From Bog-756 sp963833585 (GTDB lineage Bacteria; Actinomycetota; Acidimicrobiia; Acidimicrobiales; RAAP-2), in contig CAWHYF010000005.1 of NCBI GenBank assembly GCA_963833585.1, forward strand, positions 744,001 through 808,000: 64,000 nt of DNA. The letters run 5' to 3'. A program made the translations under genes and the position numbers. A model generated the notes under the pieces. That model searched no databases and had not been told where the DNA came from. It saw only the letters and a list, made by a program, of their open reading frames with translations. Shown here piece by piece: positions 1-7,860 of the stretch (its first letter is position 1; the number at the start of each line of letters is the position of its first letter).

Positions 1-1
1 C

Positions 2-652
2 CAGGACCGCGGGGTGGACCTCCCCGACCTCATCCAGGAGGGCACGTTCGGCCTGATGCGCGCCGTCGACAAGTTCGACTGGGAGCGCGGCTTCCGGTTC
101 TCCACCTACGCCACCTGGTGGATCCGTCAGGCCCTGCAGCGGGCCGTCCAGCAGCACGGTCGCACCATCCGCCTCCCGATGGAGGTGGCCGAACGCAACC
201 AGCAGGTGGACGCGGCCATGTGGGAGCTGACCCACCAGTTCCAGCGGCCGCCGACCGATGACGAGATGGACAACGCCACCAACACCACGGCGGAGGTTCG
301 CTCGGACCTCTCCCAGGTGGCCCGGGTGGTGGCCAGTCTGGACCAGCCCGCCACCTCGGACTCGACGGCCACGCTGGGGGATCTGGTCTCGACCGACCTG
401 AGCGACTTCGAGGACGACGTCGCCTCCGAGCTCACCCTGGACCTGGTCCGCCAAGCCGTGGACCGCCTCACCGACCTGCAGCGCCAGGTCATCCGCCACC
501 GGTTCGGCTTCGACGGGAGCGATCCGGCGTCGCTGCAGACCACCGCCGAGCGGTTGGGCATCGGCGTCCGCAAGGTGCGCCAGGCGGAGGCGGAGGCGCT
601 CGAGCTGCTGGGCGACAGCGAGATGCTCGAAGCCGCCCACGAGGCCGCCTGA
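2..652 (+). CDS. RNA polymerase sigma-70 family sigma factor, 5'-truncated by the window edge
   Basis: Promoter-recognition subunit of RNA polymerase. The frame is already open at the left edge, so the true start lies outside; the GTG at 14 is only an internal codon. Region 2 is clear (DLIQEGTFGLMRAVDKF, then FSTYATWWIRQALQRAV, the -10 recognition and melting segment). A region 3 stretch follows, then region 4 with LQRQVIRHRFGFDG and a helix-turn-helix around residues 170-195. Region 4.2 diverges from housekeeping SigA, so a group 2 (SigA-like alternative) factor is my inference. It converges on rluD across an 79-bp gap. Family certain; subgroup uncertain. Confidence 0.9.
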   Translation, partial: QDRGVDLPDLIQEGTFGLMRAVDKFDWERGFRFSTYATWWIRQALQRAVQQHGRTIRLPMEVAERNQQVDAAMWELTHQFQRPPTDDEMDNATNTTAEVRSDLSQVARVVASLDQPATSDSTATLGDLVSTDLSDFEDDVASELTLDLVRQAVDRLTDLQRQVIRHRFGFDGSDPASLQTTAERLGIGVRKVRQAEAEALELLGDSEMLEAAHEAA

Positions 653-731
653 GCCCTGCGTCCCCCGGATGATGCGGCGGCGGCCGCGGCGGGGATGATG
701 TGGCCGCGGCGGGCTTGGGGGGACCGGCCTC
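653..731. repeat. Convergent intergenic gap with two 20-bp-spaced GC-rich direct repeats
   Basis: The gap between the convergent sigma-factor and rluD stop codons holds two copies of ggccgcggcggg (682-693 and 702-713) and two of ggatgatg (668-675 and 693-700). The repeats contain the palindrome GCCGCGGC, so the two copies can pair with each other and could act as a bidirectional terminator. No T-tract is visible. Function is inferred. Confidence 0.4.
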
Positions 732-1676
732 TCAGGGGGTTAGGCGGTCGAGCTGGTGGCGCAGGTCCCCGGGGAGATCGGAGGTCCAGGTCATCGGCTC
801 TCCGGTCCGGGGGTGCTCGAGCGCCAACGCCGAGGCGTGCAGGAACGGCCGGGTGAGCACGGCGTCCGGCAGGGAGCGGCCCTGGGCGTAGGTCTCGTCA
901 CCCACCACCGGGTGTCCGATGGCGGCCAGGTGGACCCGGATCTGATGGGTACGGCCGGTCTCGAGGGTGGCGGTGACCAGGGTGGTGGGGGCCGGCCCGG
1001 TGAACCGCCGGTCCACGTGGTACCGGGTCCGGGCCTCCTTGCCCTTGCGGGACACCGCCATCCGGGTGGGTGATCCGACCGACCGGCCGACAGGGGCGTC
1101 GATCACGCCGCTGGTGCCGTCGACCGTGCCGAGCACCAGGGCGCGGTAGGTGCGGGTCACCTGGCGCCGGCTCAGCTGGTCCACCAGCGAGCGGTAGGCG
1201 TCCGGAGTCCGGGCCACCACCAGCAGGCCCGAGGTGCCCCGGTCCAACCGATGGACGATGCCGGGCCGGTCGGGGTCCGCCCCCACCGCCCGGGCCACCG
1301 AGCCCAGCTCCGGGTAGCGGGCCAGCAGCCCCTGCACCAGGGTCCCGCGGCGATGACCCGCCCCGGGGTGGACCACCAGACCGGCGGGCTTGTCCACCAC
1401 CGCGAGGTCGGGGTCCTCGTAGACCACCCCGAACTCGACCTCGCCATCCCCGGTGAGCGCGGCGGGGAGATCGCGCTCGGGCCGGTCGACCTGGAGCTCC
1501 TGGCCCACCCGCAGGGCGGTGCTGCGGCTCCGGACGGTCGTCCCGTCGATCCTGACCCTCCCCTGCTCCACCAAGGTGTTGACCGTGGCCCGGGACAGGT
1601 CCGCCACCAAGGACACCGCCTTGTCCACCCGGACGCCGTCGAGCGAGGCCGGAACCCGCACGGTCAGGACGGTCAT
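732..1676 (-). CDS. rluD: RluA-family 23S rRNA pseudouridine synthase (RluD-type)
   Basis: Converts uridines of 23S rRNA to pseudouridine. At 314 aa it has the usual RluD layout: an N-terminal S4 RNA-binding domain (roughly residues 12-75, with the VDKAVSLVADLSRATVNTLV segment), then the catalytic domain with HRLDRGTSGLLVVA, whose Asp is the catalytic nucleophile, and the later ETGRTHQIRVHLAAIGHP motif. Start: the ATG at 1676 overlaps the lspA stop as ATGA, provided the lspA frame is repaired, which argues for lspA-rluD translational coupling. The lspA-rluD pair is common in bacteria. RluD versus another RluA paralogue cannot be settled from sequence alone. Confidence 0.93.
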   Translation of the reverse strand: MTVLTVRVPASLDGVRVDKAVSLVADLSRATVNTLVEQGRVRIDGTTVRSRSTALRVGQELQVDRPERDLPAALTGDGEVEFGVVYEDPDLAVVDKPAGLVVHPGAGHRRGTLVQGLLARYPELGSVARAVGADPDRPGIVHRLDRGTSGLLVVARTPDAYRSLVDQLSRRQVTRTYRALVLGTVDGTSGVIDAPVGRSVGSPTRMAVSRKGKEARTRYHVDRRFTGPAPTTLVTATLETGRTHQIRVHLAAIGHPVVGDETYAQGRSLPDAVLTRPFLHASALALEHPRTGEPMTWTSDLPGDLRHQLDRLTP

Positions 1677-2153
1677 GGCGGGCGGGGGCGCGCACCAGGG
1701 ACACCAGCAGGAGGAGACAGCCCACCACGATGGAGGCGTCCGCCACGTTGAAGGTGGGCCAGAAGTGGAGGGCCACGAAATCCACCACCGCCCCGTGGTC
1801 GCCGCGGAAGAACCGATCGGTGAGATTGCCCAGTGCTCCCCCGAGGATGAGACCGAGGATGGCGGCCCGGCCGGCCGTCGGGGCCCGCCACGCCATCACC
1901 AGGAGCACCCCCACCACCGCCACCGCCACCGGCACCAGCACGAAAGCCTTTCCCTGGAACAGGCTGAAGGACGCACCGGTGTTCCGGGACAGTTCGAAGT
2001 CGAGGGTACCGATCACGTGGATCGGCCCACCGGTGAGACGCGACACGGCCCACCATTTGGTGAGCTGGTCGGCAACCACCACCCCCCCACCACCACCACG
2101 GCCACCGCCAGGCGCCGGACCGCGGTGGGCGACCCACCGGGGCGCGCCCTCAC
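1673..2153 (-). CDS. lspA: Lipoprotein signal peptidase II, interrupted by two apparent 1-base frameshifts
   Basis: Membrane aspartyl protease that cleaves prolipoprotein signal peptides. The core is plain: DQLTKWWAVSRL, then a GNLTDRFF box and FNVADASIVVG carrying the two catalytic Asp residues, among four hydrophobic segments. As given, the N-terminus (from GTG 2153, 14 nt after the upstream stop) and the core lie in different frames, joined at the C7 run 2082-2088. The core frame then runs without a stop deep into rluD unless a second base is restored near the G5 run 1684-1688. With both bases restored the gene encodes exactly 160 aa, the normal LspA length, and ends in an ATGA overlap with rluD. 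I therefore read it as an intact gene with sequence errors. Confidence 0.82.
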
Positions 2154-2167
2154 CGCCGGTTCACCGG

Positions 2168-2935
2168 TCAGCGCCGTGACAGCCCGCCGCTCTTGCAGGC
2201 CACGCACAGGCGGGCAAAGGGAAGGGCGCGGAGCCGGGCCTTCGGAATGGGCTGGAAGCAGCGCTCGCACCCCCCGTAGGTCTTTCGCTCGATCTTGCGC
2301 AGCGCATCGTCGATCTCCTCGACCGCGGCCGACGCCTGGGCCGAGAGGGCCAGGTTCCGCTCCCGGTCCACCGTCACCGTGCCACCCTCGCCCGACTCCT
2401 CGTCGAACTGGACGTCACCGGGTTCGCGCTCGAGGGCCAGGGAGTCGGCCTCGGCGCGGAGGTCCAACGCCTGGCCCTTGTAGATGGCCCGCTCGTCCAG
2501 GAGGAGCTGGCGCTGCTCGTCGAGGAACTTGGGCTCCTTGGCGTAGGGACCCACCGTGGGCCGCTTGGGGGCCTCGGGCGCCTTCTTGGCCGGAGCGACC
2601 TTCTTGGCCGGGGCGGTGGCCTTCCTGGCCGGGGGGGTGGACTTCTTGGCCGAGGCGACCGCCTTCTTGGCCGAGGCGTTGGCGCGCTTCGGAGCTGAGA
2701 CGCGCTTCTTGTCCGGCGCCGCCTTCCTGGCCGAGGTGACAGCCTTCTTGGCCGGGGCGGACTTCTTGGGGGTGACGGTCTTCCTGCTTGGGCCGGCGAT
2801 CCTCTTGGCCGGAGGCTTCTTGGACCTGGCCTGGGGGGCAGCCTTGCTCACGGACCTCTTGGCGGCGGTGGCGGCCTTTTTCGGCGTCGAGGTCCGCTTC
2901 GGCGCGGACGATGCCGTCTTCTTCGCTGCCGTCAC
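2168..2935 (-). CDS. DksA/TraR-type zinc-finger protein with a Lys/Ala/Pro-rich histone-H1-like N-terminal tail
   Basis: The C-terminal half is a DksA/TraR domain: a helical stretch (KFLDEQRQLLLDERAIYKGQ) and a C4 zinc finger with Cys at about 223, 226, 244 and 247 (CERC...CVAC). This family binds the RNA polymerase secondary channel. Residues 1-130 are a low-complexity tail of AKK, PAKK and SAKK units like eukaryotic H1 and bacterial H1-like proteins, so DNA or RNA binding is likely. Start: GGAGGAG sits 6 nt before the GTG at 2935, so the slightly longer ATG frame at 2950 starts inside its own ribosome site and is rejected. Actinobacterial relatives lack the DksA acidic tip, so stringent control is not assured. 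Confidence 0.85.
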   Translation of the reverse strand: MTAAKKTASSAPKRTSTPKKAATAAKRSVSKAAPQARSKKPPAKRIAGPSRKTVTPKKSAPAKKAVTSARKAAPDKKRVSAPKRANASAKKAVASAKKSTPPARKATAPAKKVAPAKKAPEAPKRPTVGPYAKEPKFLDEQRQLLLDERAIYKGQALDLRAEADSLALEREPGDVQFDEESGEGGTVTVDRERNLALSAQASAAVEEIDDALRKIERKTYGGCERCFQPIPKARLRALPFARLCVACKSGGLSRR

Positions 2936-3026
2936 AATGATCTCCTCCAAGGTTGACGCCGATTCCGGGCCACGATCGCCAGCACGCGGTGTCCCAGGAA
3001 CATTCCCGACATCCGACGGGCGGGTG

Positions 3027-3055
3027 ACGATACCGTGCCGGGCTCACGGCGGCAA
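3027..3055 (-). promoter_or_regulatory. Predicted promoter of the DksA-like gene
   Basis: Minus strand: -35 TTGCCG (3050-3055), 17-nt spacer, -10 TATCGT (3027-3032). The same -10 hexamer occurs in the predicted ftsZ promoter of this window. It would give an mRNA leader of about 85 nt. Pattern match only. Confidence 0.5.
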
Positions 3056-3204
3056 TCCCACCCGCGATCCGGTCCCCGGACCCTAGCGGTGGGGTGGGCC
3101 GCTCGGATCACCGGGCCGATGACCTGGGTGTCTCCCGGTCCATCCCAGAGCGCGCCGTCCACCGATGCACGCGCCGCCCCACCCTCTGACGGTGATCGCG
3201 CCGT

Positions 3205-3238
3205 CGGGCCGGTCAGCCCCGGTCGGTTCGCCGGCCCG
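3205..3238 (-). terminator. GC-rich hairpin after divIVA, possible terminator
   Basis: Perfect 8-bp arms CGGGCCGG and CCGGCCCG with an 18-nt loop begin 4 nt after the divIVA stop. No U-tract follows, so termination is uncertain. Confidence 0.35.
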
Positions 3239-3241
3239 GGG

Positions 3242-4045
3242 TCAGTGGGCCAGCGGGGAGTTGGTGCCGGCCGGCGCGGCGCTCACCCCGGCCGGGCGCA
3301 TCTGGGTCACGTCCCCGGAGGCGCCGGTGCCGCCGCCCGGGTTCGCCGACCCCTGGGGGGCGGTGGCGGGGCGGTTGCCGGCCTGGGCGGCGTGGGCCGG
3401 CGCCGGGGCGGGCATCGGGCCGTTGGGCGGGATGATGCGCTCCGGACCGGTGCGGGCGGGCTCGGACGAGGTGCCCGGCTGGACGTTCTCGTCGACCCAC
3501 CGGAGGATCTCGCTGAGCGCGGTGCGCAGTCGGCTCCGCTCGCCCTCGAGGTGGCGGTTCATGGTCTCGACCTCGTGGGCCAGGCGGCCCCGGGACTCCT
3601 CCAACCGGGAGATCTCCTCCCGCAGGCGCTGCTCGGACTCGGCGGCCAGCTGGCTGGCTTGGGACTGCGCCTGTTCGGTCATCTGGCGGGCCTTGGCATC
3701 GGCCTCGGCGACGATCCGGGCCGCCTGGGCCTCGGAGTCGGCCTTGGTCTCGTCCACGAACTTCTGGGCCAGCAGCAGGGTCCGCTGGAGGGTGTCGTCG
3801 GCCACCGAGGAGTCGACCCGGGCGGCGGGCACCGGTTGCTGCTCGAGCTGCGTCTCCAACTGCGAGATGCGCTCCGCCGCCTGGCGCAGCCGTTCACCGC
3901 TCTGGCGGAGCTGCTCCTGGAGGCCCTCCGCCTCGACGGCGGCCTTCTCCAGGTACTCGTCGACGTCGTCCCGGTGGTACCCCTTGAGGGTCTCTCGGAA
4001 CTCGACGGTACGGAGCGAATCGAGGGCAGATTGCGAAGCGTCCAT
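3242..4045 (-). CDS. divIVA: DivIVA/Wag31-type polar growth and septum-placement protein
   Basis: Coiled-coil scaffold that senses negative membrane curvature at poles and septa. The N-terminal lipid-binding domain is recognisable (VEFRETLKGYHRDDVDEYL, residues 14-32). A long heptad-rich coiled coil covers about residues 40-190 (for example EQRLREEISRLEESRGRLAH). The last 75 residues are a Pro/Ala/Gly-rich disordered tail. At 267 aa it matches actinobacterial DivIVA rather than the shorter Bacillus protein. It is the last gene of the dcw run, 59 nt after yggT. In polar-growing Actinobacteria this protein is essential; whether this organism grows from the poles cannot be told here. Confidence 0.93.
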   Translation of the reverse strand: MDASQSALDSLRTVEFRETLKGYHRDDVDEYLEKAAVEAEGLQEQLRQSGERLRQAAERISQLETQLEQQPVPAARVDSSVADDTLQRTLLLAQKFVDETKADSEAQAARIVAEADAKARQMTEQAQSQASQLAAESEQRLREEISRLEESRGRLAHEVETMNRHLEGERSRLRTALSEILRWVDENVQPGTSSEPARTGPERIIPPNGPMPAPAPAHAAQAGNRPATAPQGSANPGGGTGASGDVTQMRPAGVSAAPAGTNSPLAH

Positions 4046-4104
4046 ACCGTCATGCTAGCGGCGCAACCCGGCCGCTCCACGGAATTCGTCCAGAAAAATT
4101 CGAA

Positions 4105-4383
4105 CTAGCCGCTCTGGAACACCGGGATGAGGATGACCTGGATGAGCAGGAACAGAATGAGCACCGAGAGGTCCAACCCCACGCCTCCGATCCGGGCCGG
4201 AGGAATGACCTTCCGGATCGGGTTGAGGACGGGATCACAGATGGCGGACAACACCCGGTTGAGCTTGTACGCCGGCGAGTCGTAGGAGACCCGGGCGTAG
4301 GCGAGATACCAGCTCAGGATGGAGTAGACGATCAGGACCAGGATGAACAGCTCGAGGAGCAGGACGATCAGGCGTGCGATCAT
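4105..4383 (-). CDS. YggT family small integral membrane protein
   Basis: 92 aa with two hydrophobic segments (about residues 2-26 and 70-90) around a conserved polar loop (YDSPAYKLNRVLSAICDPVLNPIRKVIPP). The CDPVLNPIRK box is the YggT signature. The family sits beside sepF and divIVA in Gram-positive and cyanobacterial genomes and is linked to envelope or division functions of unknown mechanism. It lies 62 nt after sepF in the same direction, so co-transcription is likely. Confidence 0.9.
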   Translation of the reverse strand: MIARLIVLLLELFILVLIVYSILSWYLAYARVSYDSPAYKLNRVLSAICDPVLNPIRKVIPPARIGGVGLDLSVLILFLLIQVILIPVFQSG

Positions 4384-4445
4384 GCCGGTTCACTCCCCTT
4401 CCCGTACCGGGGGCCGACGGTCGGCTCCCATCCACCCATCCTGGC

Positions 4446-5015
4446 TCAGGGATTCACCAATCCGCGGTCGGCCAACCGCTGACGCTCCTCGTCGGACACC
4501 TTGACGTTGGAGGGCGTGAGGAGAAACACCTCGTCGGCCACCCGCTCCATCCCGCCGGACAGGGCATAGGTCACGCCGCTACAGAAGTCGATCATCCGGC
4601 GCTGCAGATCACGGTCGGCGCTCTGCATGTTGACGATGACCGGTTGGTTGTTCATGAGCCGGTTGGCGATCTCCTGGGCGTCGGCGAACCGCCCCGGGGC
4701 CACGATGTGCACCCTGGCCCCGGCCGACTCCGGTGAGATGGGTCGAACCGACGACGAGCCCATGGTGGGCCTCGAGCTGACCGACGGTGCCGCCGCCGCG
4801 GTGGCCGTGCCCACGGTCTCGCTGGGAGTGAGGGTCCGGATGCGCGGCTTGGTCACCGGCGGAGGCTCGTCGACGTCGTCGTACGATCCCGCGGGGCGCT
4901 GGGTGGCCCGTCCCACCGCGGAGGGCGACCTCGGGTCGTAGTCCTCGTAGTCGTCGTAGTCGTCGTCGACAAGACCAAGGTACGCCATGGTCTTTTTCAT
5001 GAACGAAGCTGCCAT
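4446..5015 (-). CDS. sepF: SepF, Z-ring membrane anchor and organiser
   Basis: SepF polymerises, binds the FtsZ C-terminal peptide and tethers the Z-ring to the membrane. The N-terminus MAASFMKKTMAYLGL fits the amphipathic membrane helix. Residues 17-100 form an acidic, low-complexity linker (DDDYDDYEDYDP). The SepF core domain starts near residue 100 (RVHIVAPGRFADAQEIANRL) and contains CSGVTYALSGGMERVADEVF. Start ATG 5015 is set by GGAGGAG 6 nt upstream; longer upstream frames are spurious. Length is 189 aa. FtsA is absent, as in other Actinobacteria, so SepF is probably the main FtsZ anchor. Confidence 0.95.
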   Translation of the reverse strand: MAASFMKKTMAYLGLVDDDYDDYEDYDPRSPSAVGRATQRPAGSYDDVDEPPPVTKPRIRTLTPSETVGTATAAAAPSVSSRPTMGSSSVRPISPESAGARVHIVAPGRFADAQEIANRLMNNQPVIVNMQSADRDLQRRMIDFCSGVTYALSGGMERVADEVFLLTPSNVKVSDEERQRLADRGLVNP

Positions 5016-5137
5016 CGTCTCCTCCTCGTCACAGCGTAGTGCGTGGGTTCCGGGCCCGGTGGATAGCCGCTCGGGCGCGGAGCCGACCCGGCGGCCGGCC
5101 CGGGGCCGGATCCTCGCCCCTCCGCCGACCACGCCCC

Positions 5138-5827
5138 TCACCGGGTCCGGGGAGGCCGGTCGCCGAACAGGGCCCGCCCCAGACGCACCATGGTCGACCC
5201 CTCCGACAGGGCCACCTCCAGGTCGTCGCTCATCCCCATCGAGCGGACCGGCAGCTCCAGGGAGTCGGCCAGCGACGACAGCCGGGCGAACCCCGGTCGG
5301 GCCAGCTCGGGCGGACCGGGCGGACCCACCGCCATGAGTCCGGCCACGACCAGCTCCTCCTGGCGGAGAGCCGCCACCAGCTCGGGGACCCGGTCGGGCG
5401 GGCATCCCCCGCGGCCGGGCAGGCCGGTCAGGTCCAGTTGGACCAGGACGGTCGATCCGGGGCGCCGGCGGGCGATGGCCCGGCCCTCCGCGGCCCGGGC
5501 CACTCCCTGCCACCACGAGACCACCGGGGCCAGGCGGGCCACCTTGTTCCGCTGGACGGTCCCGAGGAAGTGCCAGGTCGGTGCGGCGGAGGGGCCGCCA
5601 CCGACGTCGATCCCGCCGGCCTTGGCCACCAGCTCGTCGGCGTAGTTCTCCCCGAGGTCGGTCAGGCCGGCGGCGAAGGCACCCCGGGCCGCTTCGACGC
5701 CGAACCCCTTGGTCACGGCCACGACGCGCACCGATCCGGGGTCCGCCGACGCCTCGGCGATCCGCCGGCGGGCCGCCGTCAGCCGGCGGTCGAACGCCTC
5801 GAGGTCGAACGGGCGGGGCCCGGTCAT
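5138..5827 (-). CDS. yggS: YggS/PROSC family pyridoxal-phosphate homeostasis protein
   Basis: PLP-binding, fold-type III protein with no known reaction that buffers pyridoxal phosphate. The PLP lysine is in VVAVTKGF (residue about 40), followed by LGENYADELVAKA and WHFLGTVQRNKV. The C-terminus has the family pattern SMGMSDDLEVALSEGSTMVRLGR written with its phosphate-binding SMGMSDD and GSTMVRLG parts. 229 aa is normal. It overlaps pgeF by 4 nt and sits between ftsZ and sepF, the standard Gram-positive position. Confidence 0.93.
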   Translation of the reverse strand: MTGPRPFDLEAFDRRLTAARRRIAEASADPGSVRVVAVTKGFGVEAARGAFAAGLTDLGENYADELVAKAGGIDVGGGPSAAPTWHFLGTVQRNKVARLAPVVSWWQGVARAAEGRAIARRRPGSTVLVQLDLTGLPGRGGCPPDRVPELVAALRQEELVVAGLMAVGPPGPPELARPGFARLSSLADSLELPVRSMGMSDDLEVALSEGSTMVRLGRALFGDRPPRTR

Positions 5828-6589
5828 CCCGACCCGGAGGGCGGCGTCGACCAGACCACCAGGGCCTGCCGTCCGAGGTCACCCCGGGCCCGGTGGGAGA
5901 AGTTCCCCGGCGCGCACCCGGTGCAGCCGTCGGAACCGGGCCGCCGGTGGGCACCCGCCGCGGCCAGGGCCGCCGAGACGGCCGCCGGGAGGTCGAGCGC
6001 CGGTCGCCCGGCGTCGGTCCGACCCCGGACCTGGTCACCCAGGACCGCGGCCACCCGATCCAGGTCCGGCGGCGAGAACTCGTAGCAACCGGCGTGGATG
6101 CAGGGGCCGAGGGCACCCACCACCTCGGTGGCGCCCAGGGTCACCATGGCCTCGACGGCCCGCTCCACCACCCCGGCCACCAGCCCCCGCCATCCGGCGT
6201 GGACGGCGCCGGCCACCCCCTCGGGGCTGCCCAGGGCGATCGAGGCGCAGTCCGCCGTCAGGACGGCCATGCCGGTCAGGGGGGCCAGGGTCACCAGGGC
6301 ATCCCCCTCGCCGCTCGGCACCGACCGGACCCCCGGAGCGCTCGGGCTCGGCCGCGGCAGGTCCGGCACCGGTCGGGACCACCACCACGGTGGTGCCGTG
6401 GACCTGGCGCACCCAGTGGACGGTCCGGACCGGCTGGCCTGCCGACCCGGTGGCGGCGGCCACCCACGCCTCCAGCGGTCGGGCCTGGCCGGCGCCCGCA
6501 CCCGACGGCCGCAGGTCCCCCGCCGAGGTGCCGCTCCAGGCGGCGCGGACCGGTCCGACGATCAGGACGGGGTCGGGTGCCGGGGTCAG
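5824..6589 (-). CDS. pgeF: PgeF/YfiH family peptidoglycan editing hydrolase, interrupted by a 1-base frameshift
   Basis: Multicopper-oxidase-like (DUF152) protein; characterised members remove wrongly inserted L-Ser from the MurNAc peptide. The N-terminal part (VRTVHWVRQVHGTTVVVV) and the C-terminal part (LTADCASIALGSPEGVAGAV, HAGWRGLVAGVV, GPCIHAGCYEF) are in different frames. They join if one G is removed from the G5 run at 6330-6334. The metal-binding His/Cys residues are all present. The frame upstream shows no ATG/GTG/TTG before PVLIVGPVRAAWSGTSAGDL, but a CTG at 6589 overlaps the ftsZ stop as CTGA and would give 254 aa, the family length. The next GTG (6463) would cut off conserved sequence. 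Likely intact in the organism. Confidence 0.75.
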
Positions 6590-7707
6590 CGAAGGAACGA
6601 GGGGACGTCGAAGTCGTCGTCACCCAGGTCGAGCTCGTCGTCGGTGGGCGTGGCGAAGATGTCCTCGTGGGCCGCCTCCACGCCGAGCACCTTGCTCCGG
6701 GTCTCCTGGGGGCCGGTCGACTCGGCGGGGGTCACGCCCCCGCGGGACTGGGCCTCCCAGCGTTCGAACCCGGCGGCGATGACGGTGACCCGCACCTCTT
6801 CGCCCATCGCCTCGTCGATGACACTGCCGAAGATGATGTTGGCGTCGGGATGGGCCACACCGTGGATGATCTCGGCCGCCTCGTTGACCTCGAACAAGCC
6901 CAGGTCGGGACCGCCGGCGATGTTCAGGAGGATGCCACGCGCCCCTTCGATGGAGGCCTCGAGCAGCGGGCTGGTGATGGCGGCCCGGGCCGCGTTGACC
7001 GACCGCCCCTCGCCAGTGGCCGATCCGATCCCCATGATGGCGGTGCCGGCGTTGCTCATGATCATCTTCACATCGGCAAAGTCCGTGTTGATCAGGCCGG
7101 GCACCGTGATCAGGCTGGTGATCCCCTGGACCCCCTGCATCAGCACCTCGTCGGCCATCTTGAACGCATTGACCATCGAGGTCTTCTCGTTGGAGACGGT
7201 CAACAGCCGGTCGTTGGGGATGATGATGAGGGTGTCGACCTTCTCCTTCAGGTTCTGGATCCCGGCCTCGGCCTGGACCGACCGCCGGCGGCCCTCGAAG
7301 GTGAACGGACGGGTGACCACACCGATGGTCAGCGCGCCGAGGGACTTGGCGATCTCGGCCACCACCGGTGCGGCCCCGGTGCCAGTGCCCCCGCCCTTGC
7401 CGGCCGTGATGAACACCATGTCGGCGCCCTTCAGCGCCTCCTCGATCTCCGAGCGGTGCTCCTCGGCGGCCAGGCGGCCGACCTCGGGATCACTGCCCGC
7501 CCCGAGGCCCCGGGTGAGCTGTCGACCGATGTCCAGTTTGAGGTCGGCGTCGCTCATCAGGAGGGCTTGGGCGTCGGTGTTGGTGGCGATGAACTCCACA
7601 CCCCGCAGACCGGCGTCGATCATGCGGTTGACGGCATTCACTCCGCCGCCGCCCACCCCAACAACCTTAATGACGGCGAAATAGTTGTTCTGCGCCGGAA
7701 CGGTCAT
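6586..7707 (-). CDS. ftsZ: Cell division GTPase FtsZ
   Basis: Tubulin homologue that forms the Z-ring. The 373-aa protein has the nucleotide-binding start VIKVVGVGGGGVNAVNRM, the tubulin signature GGGTGTG (residues 105-111), T7-loop residues NTDFADV, a variable acidic linker, and the C-terminal peptide DDDFDVPSFLR that binds SepF and FtsW. Start ATG 7707 is chosen because AAGGGA lies 7 nt upstream and MTVPAQNNYFAVIKVVG matches family N-termini; the open frame continues 30 codons further up without support. The gene has its own predicted promoter (7765-7793) besides read-through from the dcw operon. Confidence 0.97.
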   Translation of the reverse strand: MTVPAQNNYFAVIKVVGVGGGGVNAVNRMIDAGLRGVEFIATNTDAQALLMSDADLKLDIGRQLTRGLGAGSDPEVGRLAAEEHRSEIEEALKGADMVFITAGKGGGTGTGAAPVVAEIAKSLGALTIGVVTRPFTFEGRRRSVQAEAGIQNLKEKVDTLIIIPNDRLLTVSNEKTSMVNAFKMADEVLMQGVQGITSLITVPGLINTDFADVKMIMSNAGTAIMGIGSATGEGRSVNAARAAITSPLLEASIEGARGILLNIAGGPDLGLFEVNEAAEIIHGVAHPDANIIFGSVIDEAMGEEVRVTVIAAGFERWEAQSRGGVTPAESTGPQETRSKVLGVEAAHEDIFATPTDDELDLGDDDFDVPSFLR

Positions 7708-7730
7708 GTAATCCCTTACCCTCGACCAAA

Positions 7731-7749
7731 GGTTGAAACCGTTCCAACC
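7731..7749 (-). promoter_or_regulatory. 19-bp imperfect palindrome in the ftsZ leader, possible operator
   Basis: GGTTGAAACCGTTCCAACC reads the same on both strands except at two pairs of positions. It lies about 10-28 nt after the predicted ftsZ transcription start and 24 nt before the ATG, where a repressor or RNA structure could act. No known regulator motif recognised. Confidence 0.35.
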
Positions 7750-7764
7750 GGCGAGTTGGTGCCC

Positions 7765-7793
7765 ACGATACGGTCGCCGGAGTACCTGGTCAA
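7765..7793 (-). promoter_or_regulatory. Predicted ftsZ promoter
   Basis: Minus strand: -35 TTGACC (7788-7793), 17-nt spacer, -10 TATCGT (7765-7770), giving a leader of about 50 nt before the ATG at 7707. The -35 is identical to that of the predicted mraZ promoter. A dedicated ftsZ promoter is common in Actinobacteria. Confidence 0.55.
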
Positions 7794-7860
7794 GCACGCT
7801 CCAAACGCGTTGGAAGGCCCGGCGCCGGGTTCCGGACCCAACCGTCGGCCCCGGTCGCCG

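Larger units (their letters stand above)
2936..3241 (-). other. 306-bp intergenic region between divIVA and the DksA-like gene
   Basis: No convincing gene. On the minus strand it begins with a GC hairpin just after the divIVA stop (arms 3205-3212 and 3231-3238), contains a promoter-like pair at 3027-3055, and ends with the GGAGGAG ribosome site of the DksA-like gene. The rest shows nothing recognisable. Confidence 0.6.

Noticed and set aside
898..2082. A 394-codon frame starting in lspA and running through rluD.
   Set aside because: Only the first part is LspA-like; the rest is rluD in the wrong frame, a consequence of a missing base near 1684-1688.
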